Shown piece after piece: positions 35,184 to 44,610 of a stretch of DNA of 64,000 bases. Where the stretch lies: contig NZ_LHVO01000031.1 in assembly GCF_001269925.1 (NCBI RefSeq), positions 44-64,043 on the forward strand. Direction: 5' to 3'. Source of the DNA: Pseudomonas sp. MIACH (GTDB lineage: Bacteria > Pseudomonadota > Gammaproteobacteria > Pseudomonadales > Pseudomonadaceae). The notes under the pieces are model-generated. The model searched no databases. It had not been told where the DNA came from and worked only from the letters and a program-made list of their open reading frames with translations. The translations under genes were made by a program, and so were the position numbers. The first letter of the stretch is position 1, and each line of letters opens with the position of its first letter.

Positions 35184-36092
35184 GTCTTTTCCGTTGAGCC
35201 ACTCCTGGTTCATGGTTTCGGTATCCCCCAGGTATTCCAATAACCACGCCATGGCCGGCGACAGTTTGTTCTGTGCCCAGGCCACGCATGAGGGGCTGGC
35301 GGGGAAGGGGCGCGTCAGTTGCAGTGCCACCAATTCACCGCGTTCGATCCACGGCAATACCTGATGCGCCGGTGCCATGCCGACGCACAGGCCATCGCGC
35401 AGGCAATCGATGGCGGAGGCCCAGTTCGGCACCACCAGGCGCCGCTGGTTATCCAGGGTCCAGGTGTCGCGCTTGGGCAGGTTGCGCGAGGTGTCGGTCA
35501 TGCACAGCGAGGCGAAGGGGCGCAGTTGGTCGTCATTGAGTAACCCTTCCACCGCCGCCAACGGGTGCCGGGCGCTGACCACGCACAGCCAATTCAATAA
35601 GCCCATGTCGCGAAAGGTGAAGTGACTGGCCACCGGCACGGCGCTGGTGGCACCGATGACTATATCGGTGCGCTCATCTGCCAAGGCATCCCACACACCG
35701 TTGTACACCTCGTATTCCAGCAGCAATTCCACTTCGGGAAACTGCCGATAGAAATCCAGCACCAACTGACGGCAGCGTTGGGGTTTGACGATGGAGTCCA
35801 CGGCCACCTTCAACTGACCGCTCCAACCGTTCGCCACCTGCTGGCACAGGCGCCGTGTGCCGAGCATCTTTTTCATCACGCTGCGGGCTTCGTCTATAAA
35901 TAGGCGACCAGCCGGGGTGAGCTCCACGTCGCGATGCCGACGCACAAACAGCGGCACCGCCAGCCACTCTTCGAGCTGGCGCACCGTATAGCTGACGGCC
36001 GACGGCACGCGGTGCAGTTCCTGGGCGGCGGCGCTGAAGCTGCCATGACGCGCTACCGCATCGACGACATCCAGGGAGTATTCGGACCACAT
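35172..36092 (-). CDS. punR: PunR-like LysR regulator of purine transport
   Basis: A 306-residue LysR regulator beginning [20 protein letters not shown] and [20 protein letters not shown], which closely follows E. coli PunR (YdhB). E. coli PunR activates the divergent punC gene in response to adenosine or hypoxanthine. Here too a PunC-like gene lies divergent at 36215. The ATG at 36092 is preferred over 36107 because the family starts MWSEYS. The match extends to the C-terminus ([18 protein letters not shown]). Confidence 0.9.
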   Translation of the reverse strand: MWSEYSLDVVDAVARHGSFSAAAQELHRVPSAVSYTVRQLEEWLAVPLFVRRHRDVELTPAGRLFIDEARSVMKKMLGTRRLCQQVANGWSGQLKVAVDSIVKPQRCRQLVLDFYRQFPEVELLLEYEVYNGVWDALADERTDIVIGATSAVPVASHFTFRDMGLLNWLCVVSARHPLAAVEGLLNDDQLRPFASLCMTDTSRNLPKRDTWTLDNQRRLVVPNWASAIDCLRDGLCVGMAPAHQVLPWIERGELVALQLTRPFPASPSCVAWAQNKLSPAMAWLLEYLGDTETMNQEWLNGKDLAQ

Positions 36093-36214
36093 GAGGGTTG
36101 CCTTCAAAATTATTGATAACAGTCGCCAATTATTATCGCTTCACACAGAAACTGTCAGCTTCATAATGGGCGGCAGTCAGCAAATAGTTTGATGGCAAGA
36201 TTAACAAGGCTTCA
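36093..36214. promoter_or_regulatory. punR-punC divergent regulatory region
   Basis: AATTATTGAT at about 36107-36116 and AATTATTATC at about 36131-36140 are near-direct repeats two helical turns apart, in the only A+T-rich stretch of this gap. They are candidates for PunR binding and for the punC promoter. Confidence 0.4.
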
Positions 36215-37399
36215 ATGAAAAATTCTTTTGGTTTCACTTGGTATCTGGCGGGGCTGAGCATGCTCGGTTATCTCGCCATGGACATGTATTTACCGGCGTT
36301 CGGCGCCATGGGCGAGCAGCTGCAGATTGGCGCGGGTGCGGTGGGCGCCAGCTTGAGTATCTTTCTCGCCGGTTTTGCCGTGGGGCAGTTGCTGTGGGGG
36401 CCGTTGTCCGACCGTCTGGGACGCAAGCCAATCCTGCTCGCAGGCTTGAGCCTGTTTGTCGTGGGGTGCGCGGGGATGTTTTGGGTCGAGACCGCGCCGC
36501 AGTTGCTGGCCTTGCGCTTTATGCAGGCGATTGGCGTGTGTTCCGCCGCTGTGAGCTGGCAGGCGCTGGTGATCGACCGCTACCCGGCCGATAAGGCCCA
36601 CCGTGTGTTCGCCAGCATCATGCCGTTGATGTCGTTATCGCCGGCGCTGGCGCCGCTGCTGGGCGCGATGGTGCTCAACCACTTCGGTTGGCAAGCCATC
36701 TTCGGCGTATTGCTGGGCGTGTCGTTGCTGTTGTTGTTGCCGACGTTGTTCCTGCGCTCCGTGCCGAAACCTCAGACGCGGGAAGGCCAATCTTCGCGCC
36801 TTGGCTATTGGCAATTGCTCACCTCCCGGGTGTTTACCGGCAACGTGATGATCTTCGCCGCCTGCTCGGCCAGTTTCTTCGCCTGGCTGACCGCTTCGCC
36901 CTTCATCCTGGGCGACATGGGCTATAGCCCGAATGACATCGGCCTGAGCTACGTGCTGCCGACATTGGCGTTTCTGGTGGGGGGCTACAGTTGTCGCAGC
37001 GCCCTGCAGCGTTTCCAGGGCAAGACGCTGTTGCCGTGGTTACTGCTGGCCTATTGCATCAGCATGGTGGCGTTGTACCTGGTCGCGACCTTGAGCGTGC
37101 CGACGCTCACCACCTTGCTGATTCCGTTCTGCCTGATGGCATTGGTCAACGGCGCCAGTTACCCGATTGTGGTGGCGAATGCGCTGATGCCGTTTGCAGA
37201 AAATTCCGGCAAGGCGGCGGCACTGCAAAACACCCTGCAATTGGGCCTGTGCTTTCTCTGCAGCCTGCTGGTGTCATCGATGATCGAGCAGCCGTTGCTG
37301 ATCACCGTGATCGTGATGCTGGCAACCGCGCCCTTGGCCGTGTTGGGCTATTGGCTGGCGCGGCGCAAGGCAGACGATTCGGAACTGGCCGCTGCCTAG
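36215..37399 (+). CDS. punC: PunC-like purine nucleoside MFS transporter
   Basis: A 394-residue inner-membrane carrier of the Bcr/CflA DHA1 group with twelve predicted segments. Motif A is [17 protein letters not shown]; the start [20 protein letters not shown] and the [17 protein letters not shown] centre resemble E. coli YdhC/PunC, shown to take part in purine nucleoside uptake. The divergent PunR-like regulator and the Tsx-like channel gene downstream support this role. Its stop shares a CTAG with the convergent channel gene. Confidence 0.88.
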   Translation: MKNSFGFTWYLAGLSMLGYLAMDMYLPAFGAMGEQLQIGAGAVGASLSIFLAGFAVGQLLWGPLSDRLGRKPILLAGLSLFVVGCAGMFWVETAPQLLALRFMQAIGVCSAAVSWQALVIDRYPADKAHRVFASIMPLMSLSPALAPLLGAMVLNHFGWQAIFGVLLGVSLLLLLPTLFLRSVPKPQTREGQSSRLGYWQLLTSRVFTGNVMIFAACSASFFAWLTASPFILGDMGYSPNDIGLSYVLPTLAFLVGGYSCRSALQRFQGKTLLPWLLLAYCISMVALYLVATLSVPTLTTLLIPFCLMALVNGASYPIVVANALMPFAENSGKAAALQNTLQLGLCFLCSLLVSSMIEQPLLITVIVMLATAPLAVLGYWLARRKADDSELAAA

Positions 37400-38229
37400 A
37401 ACGTCACTTCCACGTTCACCGTCGGCGTTGACGTGCGGCTGCCCCGGCCGCCGTCCACGCCGAACTTGTTATGCCAGTACTCGTAACCCACGCCGAGGTA
37501 CAGGTTCGGCTTCACGCCCTTGCCCGGTCGCACCGCGACCATCAGCGCGCTGCGCATCAAGGCTTCCGGTGCCGTGTCACGGCCATGGTAGTCCTCGCCT
37601 TTTTCCCCGACGTAATTGATAAACCCCTGGAATTTCGCCGCATGGTTGCCGATCTCGAAAGGGCGCATCCACGTCAGGTTGAGCATGTAGGTGTCGTCAA
37701 ACGTGTGGTTCGACTCGTGTGCGCCGGGGATCCCGGTGTGGTTGCGTTCCTTGTAGTACATCAGGCTCAGGTCCAGCACGCCCACGCTGTTTAACTTCAA
37801 GGTAGGGCCGATCACCAATGCGCGTTTTTTCGCCGAAGCGAAATTGTTGTTGCGGTTGGCATCAAAGCCCAGGGTCAGTGCGTAATCCTTGATCAGCCCG
37901 GTGCCCAGCGGCACATCCAGCACCCGTGACGCATACAGTTGATGCCGGTACACCGCGTACACCTCACTGCCGCCGTGGTCCGTGCCCTTGCGTGGGTCGC
38001 GGCTGTCGGAGAGGAACACATCCAGGTTGAGGAAGTTGCTGCCATATCGGTGGCCGCTGGCGTGGGTAAAGCTGTAGATGCGCTTGCTGAATTCGTCGGG
38101 GTTATTCGGATTGGTGAACTGCTGGCCGTAGCGAAAACCGACGCTGTTGTTCATCCATTCCACCGCGACGGCCTCCCCGCCGCCGAGGAGGGTAAGTGCG
38201 ACGGTTGCTCCCTGTAATGCCTTTTTCAT
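37396..38229 (-). CDS. Tsx-like nucleoside-specific outer-membrane channel
   Basis: A 277-residue beta-barrel protein with a signal peptide ([15 protein letters not shown]), a first strand motif [15 protein letters not shown], alternating strands such as [14 protein letters not shown] and YKERNHTG, and a terminal strand ending VNVEVTF with C-terminal Phe. This is the nucleoside-binding Tsx/OmpK family. It would bring nucleosides across the outer membrane for the transporters encoded on either side. It is divergent from the NCS2 permease and shares that promoter region. Confidence 0.88.
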   Translation of the reverse strand: MKKALQGATVALTLLGGGEAVAVEWMNNSVGFRYGQQFTNPNNPDEFSKRIYSFTHASGHRYGSNFLNLDVFLSDSRDPRKGTDHGGSEVYAVYRHQLYASRVLDVPLGTGLIKDYALTLGFDANRNNNFASAKKRALVIGPTLKLNSVGVLDLSLMYYKERNHTGIPGAHESNHTFDDTYMLNLTWMRPFEIGNHAAKFQGFINYVGEKGEDYHGRDTAPEALMRSALMVAVRPGKGVKPNLYLGVGYEYWHNKFGVDGGRGSRTSTPTVNVEVTF

Positions 38230-38311
38230 TGTTTTAGCTTCCTGTGGCGTCCTGGCTCATCACGGCCGAATTGTTTTTGTAACGCCGATGGAGGGTATCT
38301 TGTTCGATTGA

Positions 38312-38355
38312 TTGTATACAACTCTATGGACATCCAGTCTAAAGATTGCATACAG
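38312..38355. promoter_or_regulatory. paired GntR-type operators between channel and permease genes
   Basis: TTGTATACAA at 38312-38321 is a perfect palindrome, and TTGCATACAG at 38346-38355 is an imperfect copy 34 bases away. Both fit the TNGTNNNACNA pattern bound by FadR/VanR-type GntR regulators, which control xanthine and urate genes in several bacteria. They sit in the 160-base divergent promoter region. No GntR gene is in the window. Confidence 0.5.
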
Positions 38356-38388
38356 TGACTGCACAACAAAAACAGAGACCCCCTCACC

Positions 38389-39891
38389 ATGACTATCCCG
38401 AAGGCGTCACCGCAGCGGCCAGAAGATGAGAATCTCGGCGTCGCCGCCAACATGGCTTACGGCCTGCAGCATGTGCTCACCATGTACGGCGGCATTGTCG
38501 CGGTACCCTTGATCGTCGGCCAGGCGGCCGGGATGTCACCGGCAGATATCGGCCTGTTGATCGCCGCGTCGTTGTTTGCCGGTGGCCTCGCCACCCTGTT
38601 GCAAACCCTTGGCCTGCCGTTCTTTGGCTGTCAGTTGCCGCTGGTGCAGGGGGTGTCGTTTGCCGGTGTGGCAACCATGGTGGCGATTGTCGGCAGCGAT
38701 GGCGCCGGTGGGGTGCCAGCGATTCTCGGAGCGGTGATGGCCGCTTCGTTAATCGGGCTGCTGATCACACCGGTGTTCTCGCGGATCACCCAGTTTTTCC
38801 CGCCGTTGGTGACCGGTATTGTGATCACCACCATCGGCCTGACCCTGATGCCCGTGGCAGCGCGCTGGGCCATGGGCGGTAACAGCCGCGCGGCGGATTT
38901 CGGCAGCATGCCCAATATCGGCCTCGCGGCGTTGACCCTGGTGCTGGTGCTGCTATTGAGCAAGATCGGCAGCGCGAGTATCTCGCGCCTGTCGATCCTG
39001 CTGGCGATGGTGATCGGCACGGTGATTGCGGTGTTCCTCGGTATGGCGGACTTTTCCGGCGTCACCCAAGGACCCATGTTCGGTTTCCCTGCGCCATTCC
39101 ATTTCGGCATGCCAACTTTCCACATTGCGGCGATCATTTCCATGTGCATCGTGGTGATGGTGACCCTGGTGGAAACCTCAGCCGACATCCTGGCGGTGGG
39201 CGAAATCATCGACACCAAGGTCGACTCCAAGCGCCTGGGCAACGGCCTGCGCGCCGATATGCTGTCGAGCATGTTCGCGCCGATCTTCGGTTCGTTCACC
39301 CAGAGTGCCTTCGCCCAGAACGTTGGCCTGGTGGCGGTGACCGGGGTGAAGAGTCGCTTTGTGGTGGCAACGGGTGGGGTGTTCCTGGTGATCCTCGGCT
39401 TGCTGCCATTCATGGGGCGGGTGATTGCGGCGGTGCCGACGTCGGTGTTGGGCGGTGCCGGGATTGTGCTGTTTGGCACCGTGGCGGCCAGTGGTATTCG
39501 CACCTTGTCCAAGGTGGACTACCGCAACAACATGAACCTGATCATCGTCGCCACCTCCATCGGTTTTGGCATGATCCCGATTGCTGCGCCGAGTTTCTAC
39601 GACCAATTCCCCGGCTGGTTCGCAACCATTTTTCACTCGGGTATCAGTTCGTCCGCGATCATGGCGATCCTGTTGAACCTGGCGTTCAACCATTTCACCG
39701 CGGGTAATTCGGACCAGCAATCGGTGTTTGTGGCGGGGACTGAGCGCAGTTTGTGTTTCCACGACGTAGCGGCGTTGCGTGATGGGGACTATTTCAGGGG
39801 TGGCAAGTTGTTTGATGCCGAGGGCAAGGAAATTCCATTGGTGGCGGAGGTGCCAAGGAAAGCTGCGCACGCTGAAACCACAGAGGTCTAA
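38389..39891 (+). CDS. NCS2 purine (xanthine/urate) permease
   Basis: A 500-residue nucleobase:proton symporter with about fourscore-long paired repeats giving 14 membrane segments. The NCS2 signature SFTQSAFAQNVGLVAVTGVK is present, as are LVETSADILAVGEI (substrate-binding Glu) and PLVQGVSFAGVATM. Best fit is the UacT/XanQ branch for urate or xanthine. It completes a purine route with the Tsx-like channel on the other strand. The hydrophilic tail of about 50 residues after the last segment is longer than in E. coli XanQ. Confidence 0.93.
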   Translation: MTIPKASPQRPEDENLGVAANMAYGLQHVLTMYGGIVAVPLIVGQAAGMSPADIGLLIAASLFAGGLATLLQTLGLPFFGCQLPLVQGVSFAGVATMVAIVGSDGAGGVPAILGAVMAASLIGLLITPVFSRITQFFPPLVTGIVITTIGLTLMPVAARWAMGGNSRAADFGSMPNIGLAALTLVLVLLLSKIGSASISRLSILLAMVIGTVIAVFLGMADFSGVTQGPMFGFPAPFHFGMPTFHIAAIISMCIVVMVTLVETSADILAVGEIIDTKVDSKRLGNGLRADMLSSMFAPIFGSFTQSAFAQNVGLVAVTGVKSRFVVATGGVFLVILGLLPFMGRVIAAVPTSVLGGAGIVLFGTVAASGIRTLSKVDYRNNMNLIIVATSIGFGMIPIAAPSFYDQFPGWFATIFHSGISSSAIMAILLNLAFNHFTAGNSDQQSVFVAGTERSLCFHDVAALRDGDYFRGGKLFDAEGKEIPLVAEVPRKAAHAETTEV

Positions 39892-39939
39892 AAATGCGGG
39901 AGGGGCGGTGCGAATCGTCGCACCGCCCCTCCCACATTT
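39892..39939. terminator. near-perfect 22-base hairpin after the NCS2 gene
   Basis: Arms 39892-39913 and 39918-39939 match at 21 of 22 positions around an ATCG loop. The stem core GGGAGGGGCGGTGCGA is flanked by AAAT and ATTT. It starts directly at the permease stop and ends five bases before the hydrolase stop, so it can terminate both strands; the GTGGGAGGGG motif links it to Pseudomonas REP sequences. Confidence 0.85.
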
Positions 39940-39944
39940 GGAAC

Positions 39945-40877
39945 TCAACCGGCCTTGCGGACGGGGTGCGGCACAGAACACGCCTCATCCAGAAACTTCA
40001 CCACGGTGCCCATGCACGCCTGGCGCTCTTCGACGTGGGGCATGTGGCTGGAGTCTTCAAACAGCGCCCAGCGTACGTCCGCGATCTCATCCAGGAACGG
40101 CTTGACCACCAGTGGCGTGGCCTCATCATGCCGGCCGGAGATCACCAGGGTCGGCACCTTGATCGCCGACAGGCGGCCAATGGATTTCCAGTCCTTCAGG
40201 CTGCCGATCACGTGGAACTCGGTCGGGCCGCTCATGGCGTGGTACACCGTGGGGTCCGAGTCGACCTGGGCGAAGGTACGCGCCACTTCTTCCGGCCACG
40301 GGTTAACGCGGCACACGTGCTGGTCATAGAACACCCGCGAGGCGGCGAGGTATTCCGGGTCGTTATACGTGCCGGCGGCTTCATGTTTGAGCAGGGTTTC
40401 ATGCACGCCTTGGGGCAGCAGTTTGCGCAGGCGGTTGGCCTCGCTGACCCAGGTGCGCATGCAGGTCGGCGAGTTCGCCGGGATAAACGCGCGCAGGCCT
40501 TTGGGTTGCAGGATCGCGTGTTCACTGCCGAGCATGCCGCCCCAGGACTGGCCGAGGATCGCGTAGTTTTGGCTGATCTGCAGGTGATCCAGCAGGTTAT
40601 CCAGTTCTTTAAGGAACAGATCGACGGTCCAGAAGGACGGGTCTTTCTCAGGCAAGTGCGTGGAGCGGCCATTGCCCAGTTGGTCATAGTGGATGACGGC
40701 ATGGCCGCTGGCCGCGACATCCTTGAAGGCGTCGACATAATCATGGGTGCAGCCGGGGCCTCCGTGGATGATCACCAGCGGCGTACGACCGCTTGCCAGG
40801 TCGCCAGTGACGCGGTACCAGGTCTGGTAGTCGCCAAACGCGGCATACCCTTCGCGGATTTTTTCGATGAAGTCCAT
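39945..40877 (-). CDS. pipA: proline iminopeptidase-family hydrolase (PipA-like)
   Basis: A 310-residue alpha/beta hydrolase. [10 protein letters not shown] forms the oxyanion hole, GQSWGGMLG holds the nucleophile Ser, GRHDEATP the Asp and SSHMPHVEE the His. It belongs to the tricorn-F1/PIP group that removes N-terminal residues from small peptides or amides. It lies behind the LuxR solo gene with a lux-box-like dyad (40938-40958) about 60 bases before its ATG. In OryR, XccR and PipR systems such a gene is the main regulated target; symbol by synteny. Confidence 0.87.
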   Translation of the reverse strand: MDFIEKIREGYAAFGDYQTWYRVTGDLASGRTPLVIIHGGPGCTHDYVDAFKDVAASGHAVIHYDQLGNGRSTHLPEKDPSFWTVDLFLKELDNLLDHLQISQNYAILGQSWGGMLGSEHAILQPKGLRAFIPANSPTCMRTWVSEANRLRKLLPQGVHETLLKHEAAGTYNDPEYLAASRVFYDQHVCRVNPWPEEVARTFAQVDSDPTVYHAMSGPTEFHVIGSLKDWKSIGRLSAIKVPTLVISGRHDEATPLVVKPFLDEIADVRWALFEDSSHMPHVEERQACMGTVVKFLDEACSVPHPVRKAG

Positions 40878-40937
40878 TTCGTACCCTGCTTTGAAAAAAG
40901 GATCAGGGACACGATAGTCTGCGCGCGAAATTTAGGT

Positions 40938-40958
40938 AACTAGCAAAACAGCTAGGTT
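40938..40958. promoter_or_regulatory. lux-box-like palindrome before the pipA-like gene
   Basis: AACTAGC-AAAACA-GCTAGGTT is an imperfect dyad in the gap between the LuxR solo stop and the hydrolase gene. Its right arm CTAGGTT is the same as in the dyad at 41814-41835 that precedes the other hydrolase gene. Placement fits a LuxR-type activator near -42. Confidence 0.6.
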
Positions 40959-40969
40959 TTGCCGGGGGA

Positions 40970-41755
40970 TCAGTCGTCCAGCAGGCGGTAATGGGTGGCG
41001 CGGACCACCGCTTGTACGCGGTTCTTGGCGCCCAGTTTGTGCATCGCCGAAGCCAGGTGCAGGGTGACAACTGCCAGTGAACGGCTCAATTGTGTGGCGA
41101 TTTCGGCCGCAGTCAGGCCGTCGGCGGCCCATTTGAGGCATTCGCGTTCACGTTTGGTCAGGTGAATGTGCGGGTAGGTGCGCAGCTCCTTGCTGAATAG
41201 CGGGTAGGCCGCTTCCTGCAATGCATGGGAAATCAGGCTGAAGTCCGACAAGGTCTGCTGCGCATCCGGCAATACGGTGTGAGCTTTGCCGATTCGCAGG
41301 CCCGTCAGCGAAGCGAAACCGCCCCGGGGCAGGTGGATCGGTACGCTGACGCCACAGGTCAGTTGCTGGTCGTGCAGGTAGGACGACACGGGGGCGTGGC
41401 ACGGGTCGATGATTTTTTGCAGGGGAGTGTTGGCCTTGGCTTCGTAGGACCAGACAAACGGTGACACCGTGCTCAGGGACAGGTGTTGCACCGGGTCTAT
41501 CTGGTAAAACCCCTCGCTGCACCACAAGGCATGCCAATCGGGCGGCGTGTTGCGCAGTTCCAGCACCGAAGGGGTGATCAATGCGCCATCCTGGTCCATC
41601 GGCACCGGGGTGTAGTCGTACACCAGTGCATCGAAGCCCAACTGCTGGGCGAGGATGAATGTGTTGTCCATCTGCTCATCCAGGCTCCTGCCCGGCATCA
41701 GACGTTGATTGAAGGCAGTCAGCTTGGTCAGCATCCGTTCTGCTCCCGAATTCAT
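40970..41755 (-). CDS. pipR: LuxR solo of the plant-responsive PipR/OryR/PsoR group
   Basis: A 261-residue regulator with an N-terminal autoinducer-type domain (about 20-170) and a C-terminal LuxR helix-turn-helix (LTKRERECLKWAADGLTAAE, then IATQLSRSLAVVTLHLASAM). In the ligand pocket the residues FDALVYDYTPVP, WHALWCSEGFYQIDPV and FVWSYEA show the Trp/Met-type substitutions typical of the plant-responsive subgroup rather than AHL receptors (the canonical Y-x-D-W is changed). No luxI is in the window. The ATG at 41755 is chosen; 41734 is an alternative. PipR of Pseudomonas GM79 has the same neighbours and responds to an ethanolamine-derived plant signal. Confidence 0.88.
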   Translation of the reverse strand: MNSGAERMLTKLTAFNQRLMPGRSLDEQMDNTFILAQQLGFDALVYDYTPVPMDQDGALITPSVLELRNTPPDWHALWCSEGFYQIDPVQHLSLSTVSPFVWSYEAKANTPLQKIIDPCHAPVSSYLHDQQLTCGVSVPIHLPRGGFASLTGLRIGKAHTVLPDAQQTLSDFSLISHALQEAAYPLFSKELRTYPHIHLTKRERECLKWAADGLTAAEIATQLSRSLAVVTLHLASAMHKLGAKNRVQAVVRATHYRLLDD

Positions 41756-41813
41756 TTGAATCTCGACTTGCTGCAAGTAGAATGCCACGCCCCGGCGAAG
41801 GACTGCCAGGCCA

Positions 41814-41835
41814 AACCTATAAGAAATACTAGGTT
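41814..41835. promoter_or_regulatory. lux-box-like palindrome before the second hydrolase and ABC operon
   Basis: AACCTA and TAGGTT are perfect arms ten bases apart in the gap between the LuxR solo gene and the operon starting at 41918, about 82 bases before that start. It resembles the dyad at 40938 and is a candidate LuxR-solo site for the transporter operon, or for both directions. Confidence 0.6.
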
Positions 41836-41917
41836 ATGGACGCACGGCATCCTCGGTAGTGTTGGCCTGATAAGCGGCCGCTACCCGCCAGGCCGATACA
41901 ACACAAGGAATGTATGC

Positions 41918-42805
41918 ATGTGGCGTGAAATTGCCCCCGACCAGCAGTACAACGTGCAAGTCGACGGCTATAACCTCGTGGTCTACAGCTTTGGCGAAGG
42001 CGATGAGGTGCTGTTTTGCCTCAACGGCGGACCGGGCCTGCCGTGTGACTACTTGCGCGACGCCCATGGCTGGCTCAAGGACCATAACCTGCGAGTGGTT
42101 GCATTCGACCAGCTTGGCACGGGCGCATCAGCCAGACCGACCGATGTTTCCCTGTGGGAAATCCGCCGTTATGTCGAAGAAGTCGAAACCGTCCGCCAAG
42201 CCTTGGACCTCGGCCGCGTGCACCTGCTTGGGCATTCCTGGGGCGGCTGGCTGGGCATCGAATACGCCATCCATTACCCCGACACGCTGAAAAGCCTGAT
42301 CCTGGAAAACACCGTCGGCGACATTCCGCACCTGTCCCAGGAGCTGCAACGCCTGCGCGGCGCCCTGGGCAGTGAAACCGTGGCCATGATGCAGCGTCAT
42401 GAAGCCATGGGTACCCTCGACCACCCGCAGTACCAGGCCGCGATCACCTTGCTCAACTATCGTCACGTCTGCCGTCTGGACGAATGGCCCGAGCCGGTCA
42501 AGCGCTCCCTCGGCGACTGGAACATGGGCCCCTACGAAACCATGCAGGGCCCCAACGAATTCCTCTACATCGGCAATCTCAAGGACTGGAACCGCATCCC
42601 CGAGATGGGCGATTTCAAGATGCCGATCCTGATCACCACCGGCCAGCACGACGAACTCACCCCGGCCTGCGCCCTGCGCATGAAGATGGCCGCCAGACAC
42701 GCCGAACTGCATGTATTTCCCAACAGCAGCCATATGCCGTTCTACGAGGAACCCCACGCGTATTTCCCGGTACTGTTGGACTTTCTCGCCCGCCACCGAG
42801 GCTGA
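41918..42805 (+). CDS. second proline iminopeptidase-family hydrolase
   Basis: A 295-residue alpha/beta hydrolase starting MWREIAPDQQYNVQVDGYNL. The active-site parts are LNGGPGLPCDYL (Asn replaces the usual His of HGGPG), GHSWGGWLGIEY with the nucleophile Ser, TGQHDELTP and NSSHMPFYEE. It is a paralogue of the 39945 product. As first gene of the peptide ABC operon, three bases from the permease gene, it probably processes the imported substrate. AAGGA lies upstream of the ATG; longer upstream frame is not supported. Confidence 0.87.
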   Translation: MWREIAPDQQYNVQVDGYNLVVYSFGEGDEVLFCLNGGPGLPCDYLRDAHGWLKDHNLRVVAFDQLGTGASARPTDVSLWEIRRYVEEVETVRQALDLGRVHLLGHSWGGWLGIEYAIHYPDTLKSLILENTVGDIPHLSQELQRLRGALGSETVAMMQRHEAMGTLDHPQYQAAITLLNYRHVCRLDEWPEPVKRSLGDWNMGPYETMQGPNEFLYIGNLKDWNRIPEMGDFKMPILITTGQHDELTPACALRMKMAARHAELHVFPNSSHMPFYEEPHAYFPVLLDFLARHRG

Positions 42806-42808
42806 CAG

Positions 42809-43756
42809 ATGAACTTGGCGCGCTACCGTTTTGTCCTGTCCCGGCCGCTGCAATTGCTGCCGGTACTGTTTGGCATCAGCCTGATCACGTTTGTGCTGGT
42901 GCGCTCGATTCCGGGCGATCCGGCGCGTGCCTTGCTGGGCTCGCGCAGCACCCCAGATGCCTTGCTGAAAATCCGCGCCCAGTACGGCCTCGACCAGCCT
43001 CTGTGGCAGCAGTATTTCTACTTCCTGAAGAACCTGCTCAAGGGCGACCTCGGCCAATCGCTGTTGTACAAAGTCGATGCCTTGAAGTTGATCGTCACTC
43101 GCATCGAGCCCACCCTGGTGCTGGTGCTCGGCAGCGTGGTGCTGGCGCTGCTGATTGCGGTGCCGCTGGCGACGTTGGCCGCGCGCAATAAAGGCGGGTG
43201 GGCGGACAACCTGATTCGCGTGTTCACCACCGTGGGCCTGGGCATGCCGGCGTTCTGGCTGGGCCTGATGCTGATCCTGCTGTTCAGTGTGCAATGGGGC
43301 TTGTTCCCGGTGTCCGGCTACGGCCGTACCTGGCTGGACAAGGCGCACCATATGGTCTTGCCGTGCCTGACCATCGCCCTGGCGCTGTCGGCGGTGCTGG
43401 TGCGCAACCTGCGGGCGAGCATGTTGATGGAACTGCAGGCCGACCACGTCACTGCCGCGCGGGCGCGTGGGCTGTCGGAAGCGGCGGTGTTCCGACGCCA
43501 TGTGCTGCCCAATTCCCTGGTGCCGGCGGTCAACCTGCTGGCGGTGAATATCGGCTGGCTGATCAGCGGCACCGTCGTGATCGAAAGCCTGTTCGCCATT
43601 CCCGGCATCGGCCAATTGCTGGTGCGCGGTATTTTTACCCGCGATTACATGGTGGTGCAGGGCGTTGCCATGGTGCTGGCGTGCGCGACGGTGGTGGTCA
43701 ACTTTATCGCGGACGTGGCCACGGTGGCCCTCGACCCACGGGTGAAGATGCAATGA
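42809..43756 (+). CDS. peptide ABC transporter permease 1 (DppB family)
   Basis: A 315-residue inner-membrane permease with six segments. The DppB-type start (LQLLPVLFGISLITFVLVRS, then IPGDPARALLG) and the EAA loop (LQADHVTAARARGLSEAAVF) that contacts the ATPase are clear. It pairs with the 43753 product, whose ATG overlaps its stop by four bases. In the PipR-locus setting it should import a peptide-like or amide signal or nutrient. Confidence 0.93.
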   Translation: MNLARYRFVLSRPLQLLPVLFGISLITFVLVRSIPGDPARALLGSRSTPDALLKIRAQYGLDQPLWQQYFYFLKNLLKGDLGQSLLYKVDALKLIVTRIEPTLVLVLGSVVLALLIAVPLATLAARNKGGWADNLIRVFTTVGLGMPAFWLGLMLILLFSVQWGLFPVSGYGRTWLDKAHHMVLPCLTIALALSAVLVRNLRASMLMELQADHVTAARARGLSEAAVFRRHVLPNSLVPAVNLLAVNIGWLISGTVVIESLFAIPGIGQLLVRGIFTRDYMVVQGVAMVLACATVVVNFIADVATVALDPRVKMQ

Positions 43757-44610
43757 GCAGCCGTCCACTGATTACCCCGTGGCGCCTGCGCCTGCGTTTT
43801 GGTTTTCGCAATGGCCGACTCACGGCCGCGTGGGGGCTGTTGATTCTGTCGGTGTGGTTGGTCCTGGCCGTGTTTGCGCCGTGGATCGCGCCCTATGACC
43901 CGATTGCGCAAAACACCGAGATGGCCTTGCTCGCCCCCGGACTGATCCATCCATTCGGTACCGATAACTACGGTCGAGACATCCTTTCGAGGGTGATCTG
44001 GGGCGCGCGCGTCGACCTGCAGCTTGCCGTCATCGGGGTGATTTTCCCGTTTATGATCGGCACGTTTATAGGCGCCGTTTCTGGTTATATCGGCGGGCGC
44101 TTCGACAGTTTCTGCATGCGCGTGATTGATGTGGTCCTGGCGTTCCCGTTCCTGGTGTTGATGCTGGCGATCATGGCCATCCTCGGTCCGGGCCTGAAGA
44201 GTTTCTATATCGCCATGGCGCTGGTCGGCTGGGTGTCGTATGCGCGGCTGATCCGCTCGCAAATCCTGGTGCTCAAGGAAAGCGACTTCGCCCTGGCCGC
44301 CAAGAGCCTGGGGTTTGGCCATGGGCGCATCCTGTTCCGGCATTTGCTGCCGAATGCGATGTTTGGCTCGATCGTGTTTTCCATGTCTGACGCGGTGCTG
44401 GTGCTGCTCAACGGTGCTGCCGTGAGCTACCTGGGCCTGGGGGTGCAACCGCCGACAGCGGAGTGGGGGACGATGATTGCCGAAGGGCAGGCGTTTATCA
44501 CCACGGCCTGGTGGATCTGCACCTTTCCGGGGTTGGCCATCGTGACCCTGGCCATGGGCTTCAGCCTGCTGGCCGATGGCGTGGCGCAAGTGTTGGGGGA
44601 TCGCTCATGA
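43753..44610 (+). CDS. peptide ABC transporter permease 2 (DppC family)
   Basis: A 285-residue permease starting MSSRPLITPWRLRLRFGFRN. The DppC hallmark HPFGTDNYGRDILSRVIWGA follows the first membrane segment, and the EAA loop reads KESDFALAAKSLGFGHGRIL. ATGA overlaps join it to the genes on both sides, so the operon is tightly coupled. Forms the pore with the DppB-like subunit. Confidence 0.93.
   Translation: MSSRPLITPWRLRLRFGFRNGRLTAAWGLLILSVWLVLAVFAPWIAPYDPIAQNTEMALLAPGLIHPFGTDNYGRDILSRVIWGARVDLQLAVIGVIFPFMIGTFIGAVSGYIGGRFDSFCMRVIDVVLAFPFLVLMLAIMAILGPGLKSFYIAMALVGWVSYARLIRSQILVLKESDFALAAKSLGFGHGRILFRHLLPNAMFGSIVFSMSDAVLVLLNGAAVSYLGLGVQPPTAEWGTMIAEGQAFITTAWWICTFPGLAIVTLAMGFSLLADGVAQVLGDRS

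Noticed and set aside
42128..43768. A 546-codon open frame antisense to the hydrolase and DppB-like genes
   Set aside because: Spans two well-supported genes; sequence is low-complexity His/Gln/Arg.
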